A DNA stretch of 64,000 bases from DAOQAU01 sp035354275 (GTDB lineage Bacteria > Cyanobacteriota > Vampirovibrionia > Gastranaerophilales > Gastranaerophilaceae). This document shows positions 23,611-32,911 of this stretch, one piece after another. The stretch is taken from assembly GCA_035354275.1 (NCBI GenBank), contig DAOQAU010000004.1, forward strand, positions 1 through 64,000, written 5' to 3'. Position numbers and translations under genes: made by a program. How positions within the stretch are numbered: position 1 is the stretch's first letter; every line of letters begins with the position of its first letter. A model generated the notes under the pieces. That model searched no databases. It was not told where the DNA came from and saw nothing but the letters and a program-made list of their open reading frames with translations.

Positions 23611-25107
23611 TCAGCCGATTTTCTTCATTGTAGGAAACGCTATAACCTGTCTTATGCTTTGAGAATCCGTTAAAAGCATTGTGAGACGGTCAATTCCCAT
23701 ACCCATGCCACCTGCCGGCGGCATGCCGTATTCAAGTGCGTTAATAAAATCTTCATCAATATCGCATGCTTCTTCATCGCCCATTTCTTTGGCTCTGGCT
23801 TGAGCCTCAAAGCGGCTTCTTTGGTCAATCGGGTCGGTAAGTTCAGAAAAAGCGTTTGCTATTTCCCAGCCGTTTATTCTGGACTCAAACCGTTCTGTCA
23901 GCCTGTCGTTGTCCCTGTGCACTTTTGCAAGCGGTGATATATCTCTGGGGTAATCGATTATGTGAATTGGTTGAATTAGGTGAGGCTCAACTTTTTCTTC
24001 AAAAATTTTGTCTAAAATCTGTCCCCAGTTATCGGTTTCTTCTACTTCTATGCCCATATCTTTTGCTTTTTGGGCGGCTTCTTGGGCGGTGTACATCGTG
24101 TTAAAATCAATTCCTGTATATTCTTTAATCGCGCCGAGCATGGTTTTTCTGTCCCATGGCGGGGTCAAGTCGATTTCTTTTCCGTCAAAATTTATTTTCA
24201 TAGTGCCCAAAAGGTCTTGAGCAACTGAACTTACCATATTTTCTGTAAGTGCCATCATTTCGTTGTAATCAACATAAGCCTGATAAAGTTCAATCATTGT
24301 AAATTCAGGGTTATGCCTTGTATCGCAGCCTTCGTTTCTGAAACTTCTGTTAATTTCAAAAATCTTTTCGCTCAAACCGCCCACCAAAAGCCTTTTCAGG
24401 TAAAGCTCAGGTGCAATTCTCAAATACATTTCCATATCAAGGGCATTATGATGTGTAATAAAGGGCCTTGCGTTTGCTCCGCCTGCCTGAGGGTGAAGCA
24501 TAGGGGTTTCAACTTCAAGAAAGCCTTGTTGAGTGAGGTATTCTCTGATTTTTTGAATTATAAGGCTTCTTTTTCTCAAGACTTCTCTTGATTCTTCATT
24601 CACTATCAAATCAACGTACCTTTGGCGGTAGCGTGTTTCTATGTCAGTGAGTCCGTGAAATTTTTCGGGTAACGGTAAAAGTGCTTTCGACAAAAGCTTA
24701 TAATTTTTTGCTTTTATTGAAAGTTCGCCTCTGGGGGTTCTTCTCATTGAGCCGTAAAACCCTACAATGTCGCCTATATCTATAAGTTTAAGCGTTTTTA
24801 TCGCTTCTTCATCCATGTTTTCTTTATGGCAGAAAATCTGAATTTTGCCTGTGGCATCCATTAAATCAATAAACATGCCTGTATTTCGCATTGCCATGAC
24901 TCTGCCGGCAACCGAATAAAAGTCTTGGGTTTCTTCTCCGACGGGCAAATCTTTATACTTTTCCTGCAAATCGTTTGCATTTGCATCTTTGCTGTAAGAA
25001 TAAGGATAAGGATTAATTCCTTTATCGGCAAGGTCAGCTAATTTTTGAACTCTTGTTTGTCTTATCGAGTCTTTTTGTGATGAATGTTCTTGTATTTCTT
25101 CTGTCAT
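23611..25107 (-). CDS. lysS: Lysyl-tRNA synthetase, class II
   Basis: 498 residues from ATG 25107, preceded by AGAGGGAAAT. An OB-fold anticodon-binding domain (about 70-170, VAGRVMAMRNTGMFIDL) is followed by the class II catalytic core. Motif 1 is near FLEVETPMLHPQAGGA. Motif 2 is FRNEGCDTRHNPEFTMIE. Motif 3 is GMPPAGGMGMGIDRL close to the C-terminus. An open frame continues upstream to 25242, but it is repeat sequence (SPLTSHLSLLTARP) and lacks a ribosome site, so it is not part of the protein. The gene is monocistronic. Confidence 0.96.
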   Translation of the reverse strand: MTEEIQEHSSQKDSIRQTRVQKLADLADKGINPYPYSYSKDANANDLQEKYKDLPVGEETQDFYSVAGRVMAMRNTGMFIDLMDATGKIQIFCHKENMDEEAIKTLKLIDIGDIVGFYGSMRRTPRGELSIKAKNYKLLSKALLPLPEKFHGLTDIETRYRQRYVDLIVNEESREVLRKRSLIIQKIREYLTQQGFLEVETPMLHPQAGGANARPFITHHNALDMEMYLRIAPELYLKRLLVGGLSEKIFEINRSFRNEGCDTRHNPEFTMIELYQAYVDYNEMMALTENMVSSVAQDLLGTMKINFDGKEIDLTPPWDRKTMLGAIKEYTGIDFNTMYTAQEAAQKAKDMGIEVEETDNWGQILDKIFEEKVEPHLIQPIHIIDYPRDISPLAKVHRDNDRLTERFESRINGWEIANAFSELTDPIDQRSRFEAQARAKEMGDEEACDIDEDFINALEYGMPPAGGMGMGIDRLTMLLTDSQSIRQVIAFPTMKKIG

Positions 25108-25149
25108 ATTTCCCTCTTTTTTTAACTTTTCTAAAATTATTTTAGCATG

Positions 25150-25347
25150 AAAATAAGCAATAGTGAAAGGGCGAGCAGTGAGCAGTGAGAGGTGAGAGGT
25201 GAGAGGTGAGAGCGGGATTTTCAAAGAAAATCCCGCTCTCACCTCTTTTATGTCATTGCGAGGGGTTTACCCAGAAGCAATCTAAAACTCGGTTCGCAAA
25301 ACGTATTTTATAGCGGCTATTTACCGTTCACTGCTCACCGTTCACTT
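25150..25347. repeat. Repeat cluster and terminator between lysS and PBP1A
   Basis: 25164-25210 is a GTGAGCAGTGAGAGGTGAG short-period array. 25202-25222 and 25226-25246 are perfect 21-base arms (core GAGAGCGGGATTTTC / GAAAATCCCGCTCTC) followed by TTTTAT, acting as a terminator for the gene to the right or left. 25253-25285 is the GTCATTGCGAGG...AGAAGCAATC element. 25319-25345 is TTTACCGTTCACTGCTCACC. Confidence 0.8.
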
Positions 25348-25349
25348 TT

Positions 25350-27443
25350 TTAATTTATCCCTGCAGGTGTCGCCATCGGAATCGGTGCAAGCTGATTTGG
25401 TTTAGAGGCTTTTGGTGCAGAAATTTGTTTTGGCGTTGCAGGGGCTGAAGGCTTTTTTACAGGCTGTTCAACATCGGAAGGAAGAATCTCATTGTTTTCC
25501 AATGTTGTTGAATCTGTTGCATTTTCATCTGTTATTTCTTCTTCGCCTTCGGCTTTTTCTTCTTTTTGTGCTGCAGAATAATTTTTAAGTTCAACTTTTG
25601 GGTAATCAAAATCAGCATTTCCGTAAGGGGCGGTTGCTACTTTCATTACATCTCTCCAAATAAGAGCAGGAACAGTACCACCGGTGAGATTTCCTATTTT
25701 TGTGTTGTCATCGTTTCCGACCCAAACGCCCGTAACAACATCGGGCGTGTAGCCAATAAAGCATGCGTCTTTGTAGTCGTCTGTTGTTCCTGTTTTTCCT
25801 GCGGCTGGTTTGCCTATATTTGCAGCAACCCCTGTTCCGCTTTTCATTACGGTTTTTAGCATTGCCGTCATAATTGCTGCTGTATTTGTGTCTATTACTT
25901 TTGAAATTTTTGCCTTAGGTGCCTGATAAATCACCTGCCCGCGCGAACTTTCCACTCTTTCTATTCCGTAGGGTTCAACTCTGTATCCGCCGTTTGCAAA
26001 CGCTCCGTATGCCCTTGTTATTTCAAAAAGTTTTACGCCGTTTGAGCCCAAGGCTATTGTATAATCGTATTCAAGCGGGGTTGAAATTCCTAAAAGCCTT
26101 GCCATTTGAATGACGGAGCGAATTCCTGTTGACTGGATTACTCTTGCGGCGCAGACGTTTGAAGATATCATTAGGGCTTTGTATGCAGGAATTTTACCTC
26201 TGTATTTGTTGTGATAATTTCTCGGTGCCCAGTCGCCGGCTTTAAATGGCGCATCTTCAATTAAGTCATTCGGGTCAAGTCCTTTTTCAACTGCAGCAGC
26301 ATAAATAAAAGGTTTAAAAGCAGAGCCGGGTGGTCTTACCGCTTGAGTTACCCTGTCGTATTGGCTTTTTGAATAGTCTTTTCCTCCGGCATAAGCTAAT
26401 ATTCTTCCGTCGATAGGACTGAATGAAAATACTGCCGCTTGTTGTTTTTCGCCTCTTAGTCCCCAACCGTTTAAGTTTCTTATGATTGCTTCGTTAGTTT
26501 GTTGTTGAGTTTTGTAATCTATTGTTGTTATAACTTTGTAGCCGCCTTGTGAAATTTCTACTTCATCGAACCCGAGTTTCTCAAGTTCTTTCATTACGTA
26601 GTCGCAAAAATAAGGTGCTTTGTTAAGGGTATAAATTTCAGGAAGCGGGTTTAGTTTTAATTTTTCTTTAACTGCTTTTTGATATTCTTTTTTTGTTATA
26701 AAACGCATTTTATACATTCTTTTAAGAACTTGATTTCTGCGTTCGATTGCTAAATCTTCATTATTAAAAGGCGAATAAACCGAAGGTGCTTGCGGCAAGC
26801 CGGCAAGAAGGGCACTTTCTGCAAGCGTCAAATCTTTTAAATGTTTGTTGAAATAAATTTGGGAAGCCCCTTCCACTCCGTAAGCTCCAGAGCCCAAATA
26901 GACATTATTTAAATACATTTCAAGAATTTTACTTTTGGGGATAGTTTTTTCAATTCTTGCTGCGATTATCAATTCTTTTATCTTTCTTGTAAAAGTTTTT
27001 TCGTTTGACAAGAATAAAATCCTTGCAAGCTGTTGTGTTATTGTGCTTGCACCTTGAACGACATGTCCTGCCAAAACGTTTGCAAATGTCGAGCGTACAA
27101 GCCCTGTAATATCATAGCCTCTGTGCTTATAAAAATTCTTGTCTTCTGTTGCTATGATTGCGTTTTTAAGGTTGTCGGGAATATCTTTTAAATCAACTTT
27201 TGAAAAAGTAAATGCGGTAAAAGTTTTTATTATTTCATCGTCTGAAGAATAAAATTTTGTTACAATGTTCGGTTTAAATTCATCTAAGTTGCGAATGGGC
27301 GGAAGCGAAAGCAAGTAAACATGAAATGCCACAATTCCCGCTAAAAGTGCTGAAACCACAATAAGTACTACATTTGCAATATCGGGATTGATATTTGTGG
27401 ATTTTGCTTTTTTAATTCTTTTGGGTACTTGAAATTCGGACAT
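25350..27443 (-). CDS. Class A penicillin-binding protein (PBP1A type)
   Basis: 697 residues. An N-terminal membrane anchor (VVLIVVSALLAGIVAFHVYL, about 26-45) precedes a GT51 glycosyltransferase domain with ATEDKNFYKHRGYD and GASTITQQLARILFL. The transpeptidase domain has SxxK in PPGSAFKPF near 376, SSN further on, and GKTGTTDD. The C-terminal 80 residues are Glu then Pro/Ala-rich and presumably disordered. It polymerises and cross-links peptidoglycan in the periplasm. GAGAG before the ATG serves as ribosome site. It is monocistronic, reading toward the repeat-made terminator at 25.2 kb. Confidence 0.95.
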   Translation of the reverse strand: MSEFQVPKRIKKAKSTNINPDIANVVLIVVSALLAGIVAFHVYLLSLPPIRNLDEFKPNIVTKFYSSDDEIIKTFTAFTFSKVDLKDIPDNLKNAIIATEDKNFYKHRGYDITGLVRSTFANVLAGHVVQGASTITQQLARILFLSNEKTFTRKIKELIIAARIEKTIPKSKILEMYLNNVYLGSGAYGVEGASQIYFNKHLKDLTLAESALLAGLPQAPSVYSPFNNEDLAIERRNQVLKRMYKMRFITKKEYQKAVKEKLKLNPLPEIYTLNKAPYFCDYVMKELEKLGFDEVEISQGGYKVITTIDYKTQQQTNEAIIRNLNGWGLRGEKQQAAVFSFSPIDGRILAYAGGKDYSKSQYDRVTQAVRPPGSAFKPFIYAAAVEKGLDPNDLIEDAPFKAGDWAPRNYHNKYRGKIPAYKALMISSNVCAARVIQSTGIRSVIQMARLLGISTPLEYDYTIALGSNGVKLFEITRAYGAFANGGYRVEPYGIERVESSRGQVIYQAPKAKISKVIDTNTAAIMTAMLKTVMKSGTGVAANIGKPAAGKTGTTDDYKDACFIGYTPDVVTGVWVGNDDNTKIGNLTGGTVPALIWRDVMKVATAPYGNADFDYPKVELKNYSAAQKEEKAEGEEEITDENATDSTTLENNEILPSDVEQPVKKPSAPATPKQISAPKASKPNQLAPIPMATPAGIN

Positions 27444-27513
27444 TTTAAAACTCTCAACTATTACATCATGATATTATTATAGAATAATAATTTTACAGGT
27501 CTATATTGTAAAC

Positions 27514-27906
27514 ATGTTTAACTTATTTTTTAACATTATAAATGAAATAAAATCATATTTCGTAGTTGAAAAAACCGAGTATGAAATAATAGGCGAGTGC
27601 AAAAAATGCGGTAAATGCTGCAATTACATGTACAGTTTTGATACATATACAGAAAAAGAATTCAAATTCATGCAGTTTTTGTATCCTGCTTACAAAAGGT
27701 TTTACATAAAAGGAAAAGACGAGGAAGGAAACTTTATTTTTGCCTGTAAATACGTTACAAAAGAAGGTTTATGTTCGGTTTATGATAAAAGGCTTAAGAT
27801 GTGCAAAATTTATCCTTTCAGGAAAATCAAATACCCTGCAAAACTTCACGAAGGCTGCGGATATAAGGTTTTGAAAAAAGATTTTGAGGATTATTTAAAT
27901 AAGTAA
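27514..27906 (+). CDS. YkgJ-type cysteine-cluster protein
   Basis: 130 residues. The C-x2-C-x2-CC cluster (CKKCGKCCNY, from about 30) and later CKY...CSVYDKRLKMCKIYPFR and GCGY are the signature of the YkgJ/UPF0153 zinc- or iron-cluster family (PF03692), whose biochemical role is not established. TATATT at 27502-27507 lies exactly six bases before the ATG and there is no Shine-Dalgarno, pointing to a leaderless message. It diverges from the PBP gene. Confidence 0.85.
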   Translation: MFNLFFNIINEIKSYFVVEKTEYEIIGECKKCGKCCNYMYSFDTYTEKEFKFMQFLYPAYKRFYIKGKDEEGNFIFACKYVTKEGLCSVYDKRLKMCKIYPFRKIKYPAKLHEGCGYKVLKKDFEDYLNK

Positions 27907-27969
27907 TTTTCTTGCATGTTTGGTTTGTATATTATAAAATCGAAGGCGGATAGCTAAGAAGAGGTTTTT

Positions 27970-29118
27970 ATGAAGAAGATTTTATTTAAGTTAGCGTTGG
28001 GACTTTTTGCATTGTCTTATATGATTTTGCCCTCATGCGCAAAGGTTTTTCCTGATGTTGCCGATAACCATTGGGCATCAAGCCAAATTAAAGAATTATC
28101 GCAGGCAGGAGTTATTGTCGGATATCCCGACGGAACTTTTAAGCCCGATGCAAATGTTACAAGAGCAGAATTTGCATGTATGGCAATAAGAGCTCTTAAA
28201 CAGGAAAACACAAAGGTTATTCAGCCCGTTGATTTTACGGATATAAATGAAGATTATTGGGCTTACGACATGATTCAAAGGGCACTTTATTTTGAATTAA
28301 TCTCATGCCCGCCTTCGGGAAAACTTTTCAGGCCCGATGATTCTGTTTCGCACGCTGAAGCTTTGACCATGTCGGTTAATGCGCTTACAACAGAAACAAT
28401 AAGTGCGCAAAAAGCAAGCGAGGTCTTAAAAGTCTATACCGACCTTAATCAAATCCCCGACTGGTTTTTGATAACTGCAGGTAAAGCTGAAATTTTGTCA
28501 ATGAATGTTATTATTCCCAATGTCCCGCGCACAATGAATGCCGATAAACCCGCAACACGTGCCGAAATTACGGTTTTGTTAAGCAACATGATGGCGCAGG
28601 CAAAGCTTAATCCCAATAAAAAACTTGCCGAAGCAATGCGCAAAAAAACAGGTGACGGTTTTGTTATTGAAAGTGCCTTTGTTCAGGGAACGGTAGGTAC
28701 AATTCCGGCAGGTTCGATAATTCCTATTCAGTTGACCGCTCCAATCAGTTCGCAAACTTCTAAATTGGGAGAAATTTACCTTGCAAAAGCCCCTGAAAAT
28801 TATATTACAAGAGATAAATATATTCTTATTTACAAAAATTCTGACCTGAAAGGTAAGTTAATAGATGTCAGAGAAGGTAAACTTTTTGTCAGAAACGGCA
28901 TGTTAATACTTGACAACGACACTCTTGTGACGCCTAATGACCAAACAATTAACTTTCATGGTGTTGGTGAAGTTTGTGTGAAGAAAAATTGGTTTGTTGC
29001 CTTTTTGAGAAAAGTGTTTAAAGGTGAAAAGCTTAAGGTAGCACCTAAAGGCACTGTTTATGTCAAGCTCCTTCAGCCCGTTAAAGTCGATCTTTGTAAC
29101 GGCTGGATATTGGAATAA
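27970..29118 (+). CDS. SLH-domain envelope protein with a VirB10/TrbI-like C-terminal domain
   Basis: 382 residues with an N-terminal export signal; it ends ILPSCAK, so it could be cut by signal peptidase I or, less likely, lipidated at the Cys. SLH repeats follow: about 28-75 (FPDVADNHWASSQIKEL, GYPDGTFKPDANVTRAEF), 88-140 (FTDINEDYWAYDMI) and a weaker third to 205. Residues about 230-345 form a beta domain opening GTIPAGSIIPIQLTAPISSQ, similar to the domain in the protein at 57651. SLH domains usually bind secondary cell-wall polymers, so it probably sits between peptidoglycan and outer membrane. A strong terminator follows. Confidence 0.82.
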   Translation: MKKILFKLALGLFALSYMILPSCAKVFPDVADNHWASSQIKELSQAGVIVGYPDGTFKPDANVTRAEFACMAIRALKQENTKVIQPVDFTDINEDYWAYDMIQRALYFELISCPPSGKLFRPDDSVSHAEALTMSVNALTTETISAQKASEVLKVYTDLNQIPDWFLITAGKAEILSMNVIIPNVPRTMNADKPATRAEITVLLSNMMAQAKLNPNKKLAEAMRKKTGDGFVIESAFVQGTVGTIPAGSIIPIQLTAPISSQTSKLGEIYLAKAPENYITRDKYILIYKNSDLKGKLIDVREGKLFVRNGMLILDNDTLVTPNDQTINFHGVGEVCVKKNWFVAFLRKVFKGEKLKVAPKGTVYVKLLQPVKVDLCNGWILE

Positions 29119-29138
29119 TTGATTTATGTTAAATAGAC

Positions 29139-29173
29139 AAACGGCGGATTTTTCGAAGAAAAATCCGCCGTTT
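29139..29173. terminator. Terminator, 16-bp perfect stem
   Basis: AAACGGCGGATTTTTC (29139-29154) pairs with GAAAAATCCGCCGTTT (29158-29173) around a GAA loop. Confidence 0.9.
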
Positions 29174-29213
29174 GTTTGTGTTGTGATTGCCAAATCATGC
29201 TATAATTATTTTC

Positions 29214-30524
29214 ATGAAAAAGATTTTATTAAGTTTAGTGTTTATATTTGTTTTTTGCCCAAGGGTATTTTCGGGCGATTATTGTGCGGTCGGGGTTGAT
29301 CATTTTAAAAAAGGCAATTACGAAAAGGCAATGTATAACCTTGAAAAAGCCGTTAAAGCTTCACCACAGAATGTAAATGCCAGGTATTATCTGGCTCAGT
29401 GCTATATTTTGCAAAAACGTAATTCTGATGCGCTTAATCAGTACAATAGAATAATTTTACTGGCACCTTCGTCAGATGCTGCAAGGCTTTCTGTTGTGGG
29501 AATTTCTTTAATCGAGCAGTCTTACAACGGCAAATCGGTTGTTGGAGTTGGTTTATTATCGGATGAGTTGGCAAAGTATAAGGATAATTATTTTGATTAT
29601 GTCGTAACAGGTGACAATGCCCTTTTCAGGTGGGCAAGTTTTCCCGTGAGGGTTTATATTCAGCCGTCTGCTCAGCAGGGAATTGTTAAAAAAGCATTCG
29701 ATGAATGGCAAAACAAAACAGGAAATTTGGTGAAATTTCAATTTGTAAATTCAGCGCAAAATGCCCAAATTAATGTTGATTTTCTTCAACAGTTGGAGTC
29801 AACGTCCACAAAAGAAGCTTATGTGGCGGGGTATTCAAAGCCTTATTATAAGGACGGAAAAATAGTTAAGTCGGATGTTCACATTTTGGCGACAGAGCCC
29901 GATACAGGTCAGCCTGTTAACAATGATTTTCTTTATTTTTCCGCGCTTCACGAAATCGGGCATGCTTTGGGATTTAGAGGGCACAGCCCGAATGAAAACG
30001 ATGTTATGTTCGCTCAGGCAAAAACTCCGAAGTTAAGCCTTTCGCAAAGAGATATTAACACTATGAATGTTTTTTACAGGATTAATGAAAAGACTTTAAC
30101 GGCAAAAGGGGGCGGGCAGTCGGATGTAAAGCTTCAGCAAGCGGTTGATTATTCAAAACAGTTTCCTGAAAAATCGGTAAGCTGGACGGGGCTGGGCGAT
30201 ATTTACATGGGTAAAAAAATGTATCCTGATGCGATAAAAAATTATAAAAAAGCGGTAGCGATTGAGCCGCAAAAAGCGGATTTATATGCACTTTTGGGCA
30301 ATGCTTACAGTGCTTCGGGGGATTCAAGAAACGCTTTTGTGAACTTAAGACAGGCTTGCGATTTGGATAAAAATAACGGGGATTATGTTTATAATTTTGC
30401 AGTTTTTTGCGCCAAAAACGGACAAAAACAAATTGGCGAGCAGTATGTTAAATCTTATTTGACTGCCAATCCTCAAGCACTTTCTGACAGTAAAATGCAG
30501 TCACTTTTGCAATCATATAAATAA
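29214..30524 (+). CDS. Secreted TPR protein with a matrixin-like metalloprotease domain
   Basis: 436 residues. The signal peptide KKILLSLVFIFVFCPRVFSG is followed by TPR units (about 23-90, FKKGNYEKAMYNLEKAVK). A metzincin domain carries HEIGHALGFRGH near 246, i.e. HExxHxxGxxH, with a possible Met-turn in NDVMFAQ. C-terminal TPRs run from about 318 (AVDYSKQFPEKSVSWTGLGD) to the end. TATAAT (29201-29206, extended -10 with TGC) lies seven bases before this ATG; the upstream in-frame codon at 29187 precedes the promoter and was rejected. It probably cleaves envelope or host proteins; the substrate is unknown. Confidence 0.85.
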   Translation: MKKILLSLVFIFVFCPRVFSGDYCAVGVDHFKKGNYEKAMYNLEKAVKASPQNVNARYYLAQCYILQKRNSDALNQYNRIILLAPSSDAARLSVVGISLIEQSYNGKSVVGVGLLSDELAKYKDNYFDYVVTGDNALFRWASFPVRVYIQPSAQQGIVKKAFDEWQNKTGNLVKFQFVNSAQNAQINVDFLQQLESTSTKEAYVAGYSKPYYKDGKIVKSDVHILATEPDTGQPVNNDFLYFSALHEIGHALGFRGHSPNENDVMFAQAKTPKLSLSQRDINTMNVFYRINEKTLTAKGGGQSDVKLQQAVDYSKQFPEKSVSWTGLGDIYMGKKMYPDAIKNYKKAVAIEPQKADLYALLGNAYSASGDSRNAFVNLRQACDLDKNNGDYVYNFAVFCAKNGQKQIGEQYVKSYLTANPQALSDSKMQSLLQSYK

Positions 30525-30728
30525 TTATTAAGTATTGTAAACCCTTCTAATGCAGTATTTAAAGGTATTCCAAAAAAAAGGTGTAAAATTACCCTGTTGG
30601 ACTAGCAAAAAATTTCTTGATGAGTTTTAATTAAGAGTGGACTTCACTTTATTCAAAAAAGGTCGTTTATCCTGCGAATAAATGAAAGAAACGAGTTTTG
30701 TACAGAATGTGTAGAAATGGAGTAACTT

Positions 30729-31946
30729 ATGCGAGTAAGAAATGATTTTTCTTATGACGTACAGAAGAGACAGGGAAAGAGAGACATAGGTTTTTCTAAA
30801 TTTTCGTTTGGGGCGGATGCTCCGGCACCTGCTCAGCCTGCGCAAAAAGTTGAAGAACCTAAAGAAAAAGGATCTTTTATCAAAAAAGCAACCAACTTTT
30901 TAGGTGTTGCGGCTTGGTTGTTTATGGTTGGTTATAGTATCAAAAAATTGAGACTTTTAGAACCTTCATATCATGAAAATGTTGCAAAAAGTGCAAAAAA
31001 TTATTCAAAAAGGACTTTAAGCTACATTGAAAAATTAGCTGATCCTGAAGCGGCTAATATATCAAAAGTGTTAGAGGAAAAAGGATTTAAAGGTCCTTCA
31101 AAATTTGTAAGGAAAGCTTTTTACGGAATCGGTGATTGGTTTCAGAATTGGAAAATGAACATGGGCAGTGAGCTTGTTAATAACTTGACTTATGCTTTTG
31201 GAACGTTGGTTGTAATGCCTTTAGTTGTTTTATTTAGCCCATTTGGTAAGAAAAATTCATCTAAAGAAGACAAGGCCTTTGCTGTTTTACGACAACCCCT
31301 TTCTGTTGCTGCAACTTTAGGTATGCAATTTACTTTTGACAAATTGATAGATAAATATGTTCCTGAAGTATTAAAACAAAACAAATTTGAAGAACCTGCA
31401 ATTGTTGGAGAAAACGGCAAAATTGTTTGGAAAAATCAAAATAATGAATTTTTAGCGGATAATTTTAATAAAATAATTTATAATAAAGACGAGGCTAAAG
31501 AAGCATTTAAAGAATATGCTAAAAATGTTCTTTCGGAAGACGAAATAAAAGAACTATTTACGGATAGATCTTTTGAAGAAGGATCAACATCGGAATTAAA
31601 AACAAGGTTAAAAGATATTTTAAACAAAAAGTATGCGGAAGCGGGTCTGAAGCTTGATAAAATAGAAAATGTTGAGGTTAATGATATAAATAGAAAAGCA
31701 AGTTCATTTTCTGAATTTAAAAAGATAGAAAAAATCGCAGCCGAAAACATTGAAGACTTGTTAGTTAAATTTAAGAAATTCGCTTCTGTTTTAGATAATA
31801 ATAAAATGGCAATACAAAAATGTAAGACAGGTGTGAATGTAGTTGCTGCTTCTATAATAGGATGTACTTTCTTGAATGTTATATACGGTAAATTTATGAA
31901 GGCTCTTAAAAAACCTCAAGAACAACAGGCAAAGGAGGTTAAATAA
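30729..31946 (+). CDS. Orphan membrane-associated protein, first of a two-gene operon
   Basis: 405 residues, no family recognised. The N-terminus (MRVRNDFSYDVQ, then SKFSFGADAPAPAQP) again carries the F-x-[GS]-type motif and a Pro/Ala linker. Hydrophobic segments are at about 58-75 (FLGVAAWLFMVGYSI), 150-172 (LVNNLTYAFGTLVVMPLVVLF) and 375-395 (VNVVAASIIGCTFLNVIY). A long charged helical region lies between 215 and 365. Start has GGAGTAACTT before ATG. The stop overlaps the next gene's ATG (TAATG), with AAAGGAGG inside this gene's end. No catalytic motif visible. Confidence 0.7.
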   Translation: MRVRNDFSYDVQKRQGKRDIGFSKFSFGADAPAPAQPAQKVEEPKEKGSFIKKATNFLGVAAWLFMVGYSIKKLRLLEPSYHENVAKSAKNYSKRTLSYIEKLADPEAANISKVLEEKGFKGPSKFVRKAFYGIGDWFQNWKMNMGSELVNNLTYAFGTLVVMPLVVLFSPFGKKNSSKEDKAFAVLRQPLSVAATLGMQFTFDKLIDKYVPEVLKQNKFEEPAIVGENGKIVWKNQNNEFLADNFNKIIYNKDEAKEAFKEYAKNVLSEDEIKELFTDRSFEEGSTSELKTRLKDILNKKYAEAGLKLDKIENVEVNDINRKASSFSEFKKIEKIAAENIEDLLVKFKKFASVLDNNKMAIQKCKTGVNVVAASIIGCTFLNVIYGKFMKALKKPQEQQAKEVK

Positions 31947-32824
31947 TGACTATTGATATCTCTAATGCTTTAAATAATTTGAATATTTCAAAAATAGAGG
32001 TTAAACTTGATGAAACTTTTGATTATGTTTTAAAGCAAAAAGAAGCTAAAAAACAATTTAAAATTTTATCAAAAATAGCTTCTAATAAAGATATTTTTGA
32101 TAAAGAAAATATTGATGCTCTTAATATTGTTAAAACCCATTTGGAAACTTTAAAAGCGAATTTTGAGACCATAGAAAGTGTCACAAAAAAAGTAGCTGGT
32201 GAAATAAAAATTCCAAAAGTATTTAATCATGTAGTTAAACTGCTTGGAAAGGTTAAAATTGATAAAACAGGTAACAAAGCCTTAGATACTGCTTCTGCGC
32301 TTACACATGTTGTTTTATGGGGCAATGTAGGAAAAGAAGTTGTAGGTACCGCTATGTACACCGTACAAGCTTTAACTAATGAAGATTTGCCTAAAGATAA
32401 ACGTAAATTTGTAGGCATGTACGATTTGGCTGTTGGTGTTGTATCGACTTGTTTTTCTTTCATATTTGGTGTGGGGCTAGAAAATACAATTAAAAACGGC
32501 TATAAAAAACTTTTAAAACCGTTGGCCGAATCCGAAAATCTTGCACTAAAATCAAGATCAGGTGCAGCAATAGTCGGTTTAGCAGCATTTTCATCATTTA
32601 TACTACAGACTATTGTTGGTAAAAGAATGGTGGCTCCAGCGGTAGCTACCCCTGTTGCGGGTAAATTGAAGAAAAAATTGGAAGAAAGAGAAAATGGTAA
32701 AAAGCCGGTTGATTTAACAGCAACTGACTTGAACATAGGTTTCCCAAAAGTCGGGGATAATTCCCAAGGAGCAGGCACTACCAATCTGCTTGATAAAGCA
32801 AGGGCTTTAAGCGTTAAAGCTTAG
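31946..32824 (+). CDS. Orphan membrane-associated protein, second of a two-gene operon
   Basis: 292 residues, translationally coupled to the gene before it. It opens MTIDISNALNNLNISKIEVK and has a helical charged first 90 residues. Hydrophobic segments are about 150-175 (YDLAVGVVSTCFSFIFGVGL) and 205-230 (GAAIVGLAAFSSFILQTIVG), and a polar tail follows. The layout (soluble helical part plus short hydrophobic segments flanked by Lys) mirrors its partner, suggesting distant relatedness or a complex. No signal peptide and no known domain. A perfect 17-bp stem terminator follows. Confidence 0.7.
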   Translation: MTIDISNALNNLNISKIEVKLDETFDYVLKQKEAKKQFKILSKIASNKDIFDKENIDALNIVKTHLETLKANFETIESVTKKVAGEIKIPKVFNHVVKLLGKVKIDKTGNKALDTASALTHVVLWGNVGKEVVGTAMYTVQALTNEDLPKDKRKFVGMYDLAVGVVSTCFSFIFGVGLENTIKNGYKKLLKPLAESENLALKSRSGAAIVGLAAFSSFILQTIVGKRMVAPAVATPVAGKLKKKLEERENGKKPVDLTATDLNIGFPKVGDNSQGAGTTNLLDKARALSVKA

Positions 32825-32840
32825 CTTAATTAAATAAATA

Positions 32841-32876
32841 AAAAAGCGGCGAAGTTTTTAAACTTCGCCGCTTTTT
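32841..32876. terminator. Terminator, 17-bp perfect stem
   Basis: AAAAAGCGGCGAAGTTT (32841-32857) pairs with AAACTTCGCCGCTTTTT (32860-32876); the loop is TT. Confidence 0.92.
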
Positions 32877-32911
32877 TATAAAAATTTAATATCTCTATTG
32901 TCCGGCTTTCG

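Noticed and set aside
25108..25242. N-terminal extension of lysS (45 codons)
   Set aside because: Encoded by the GTGAG repeat and hairpin; ATG 25107 has AGAGGG upstream and matches the family start.
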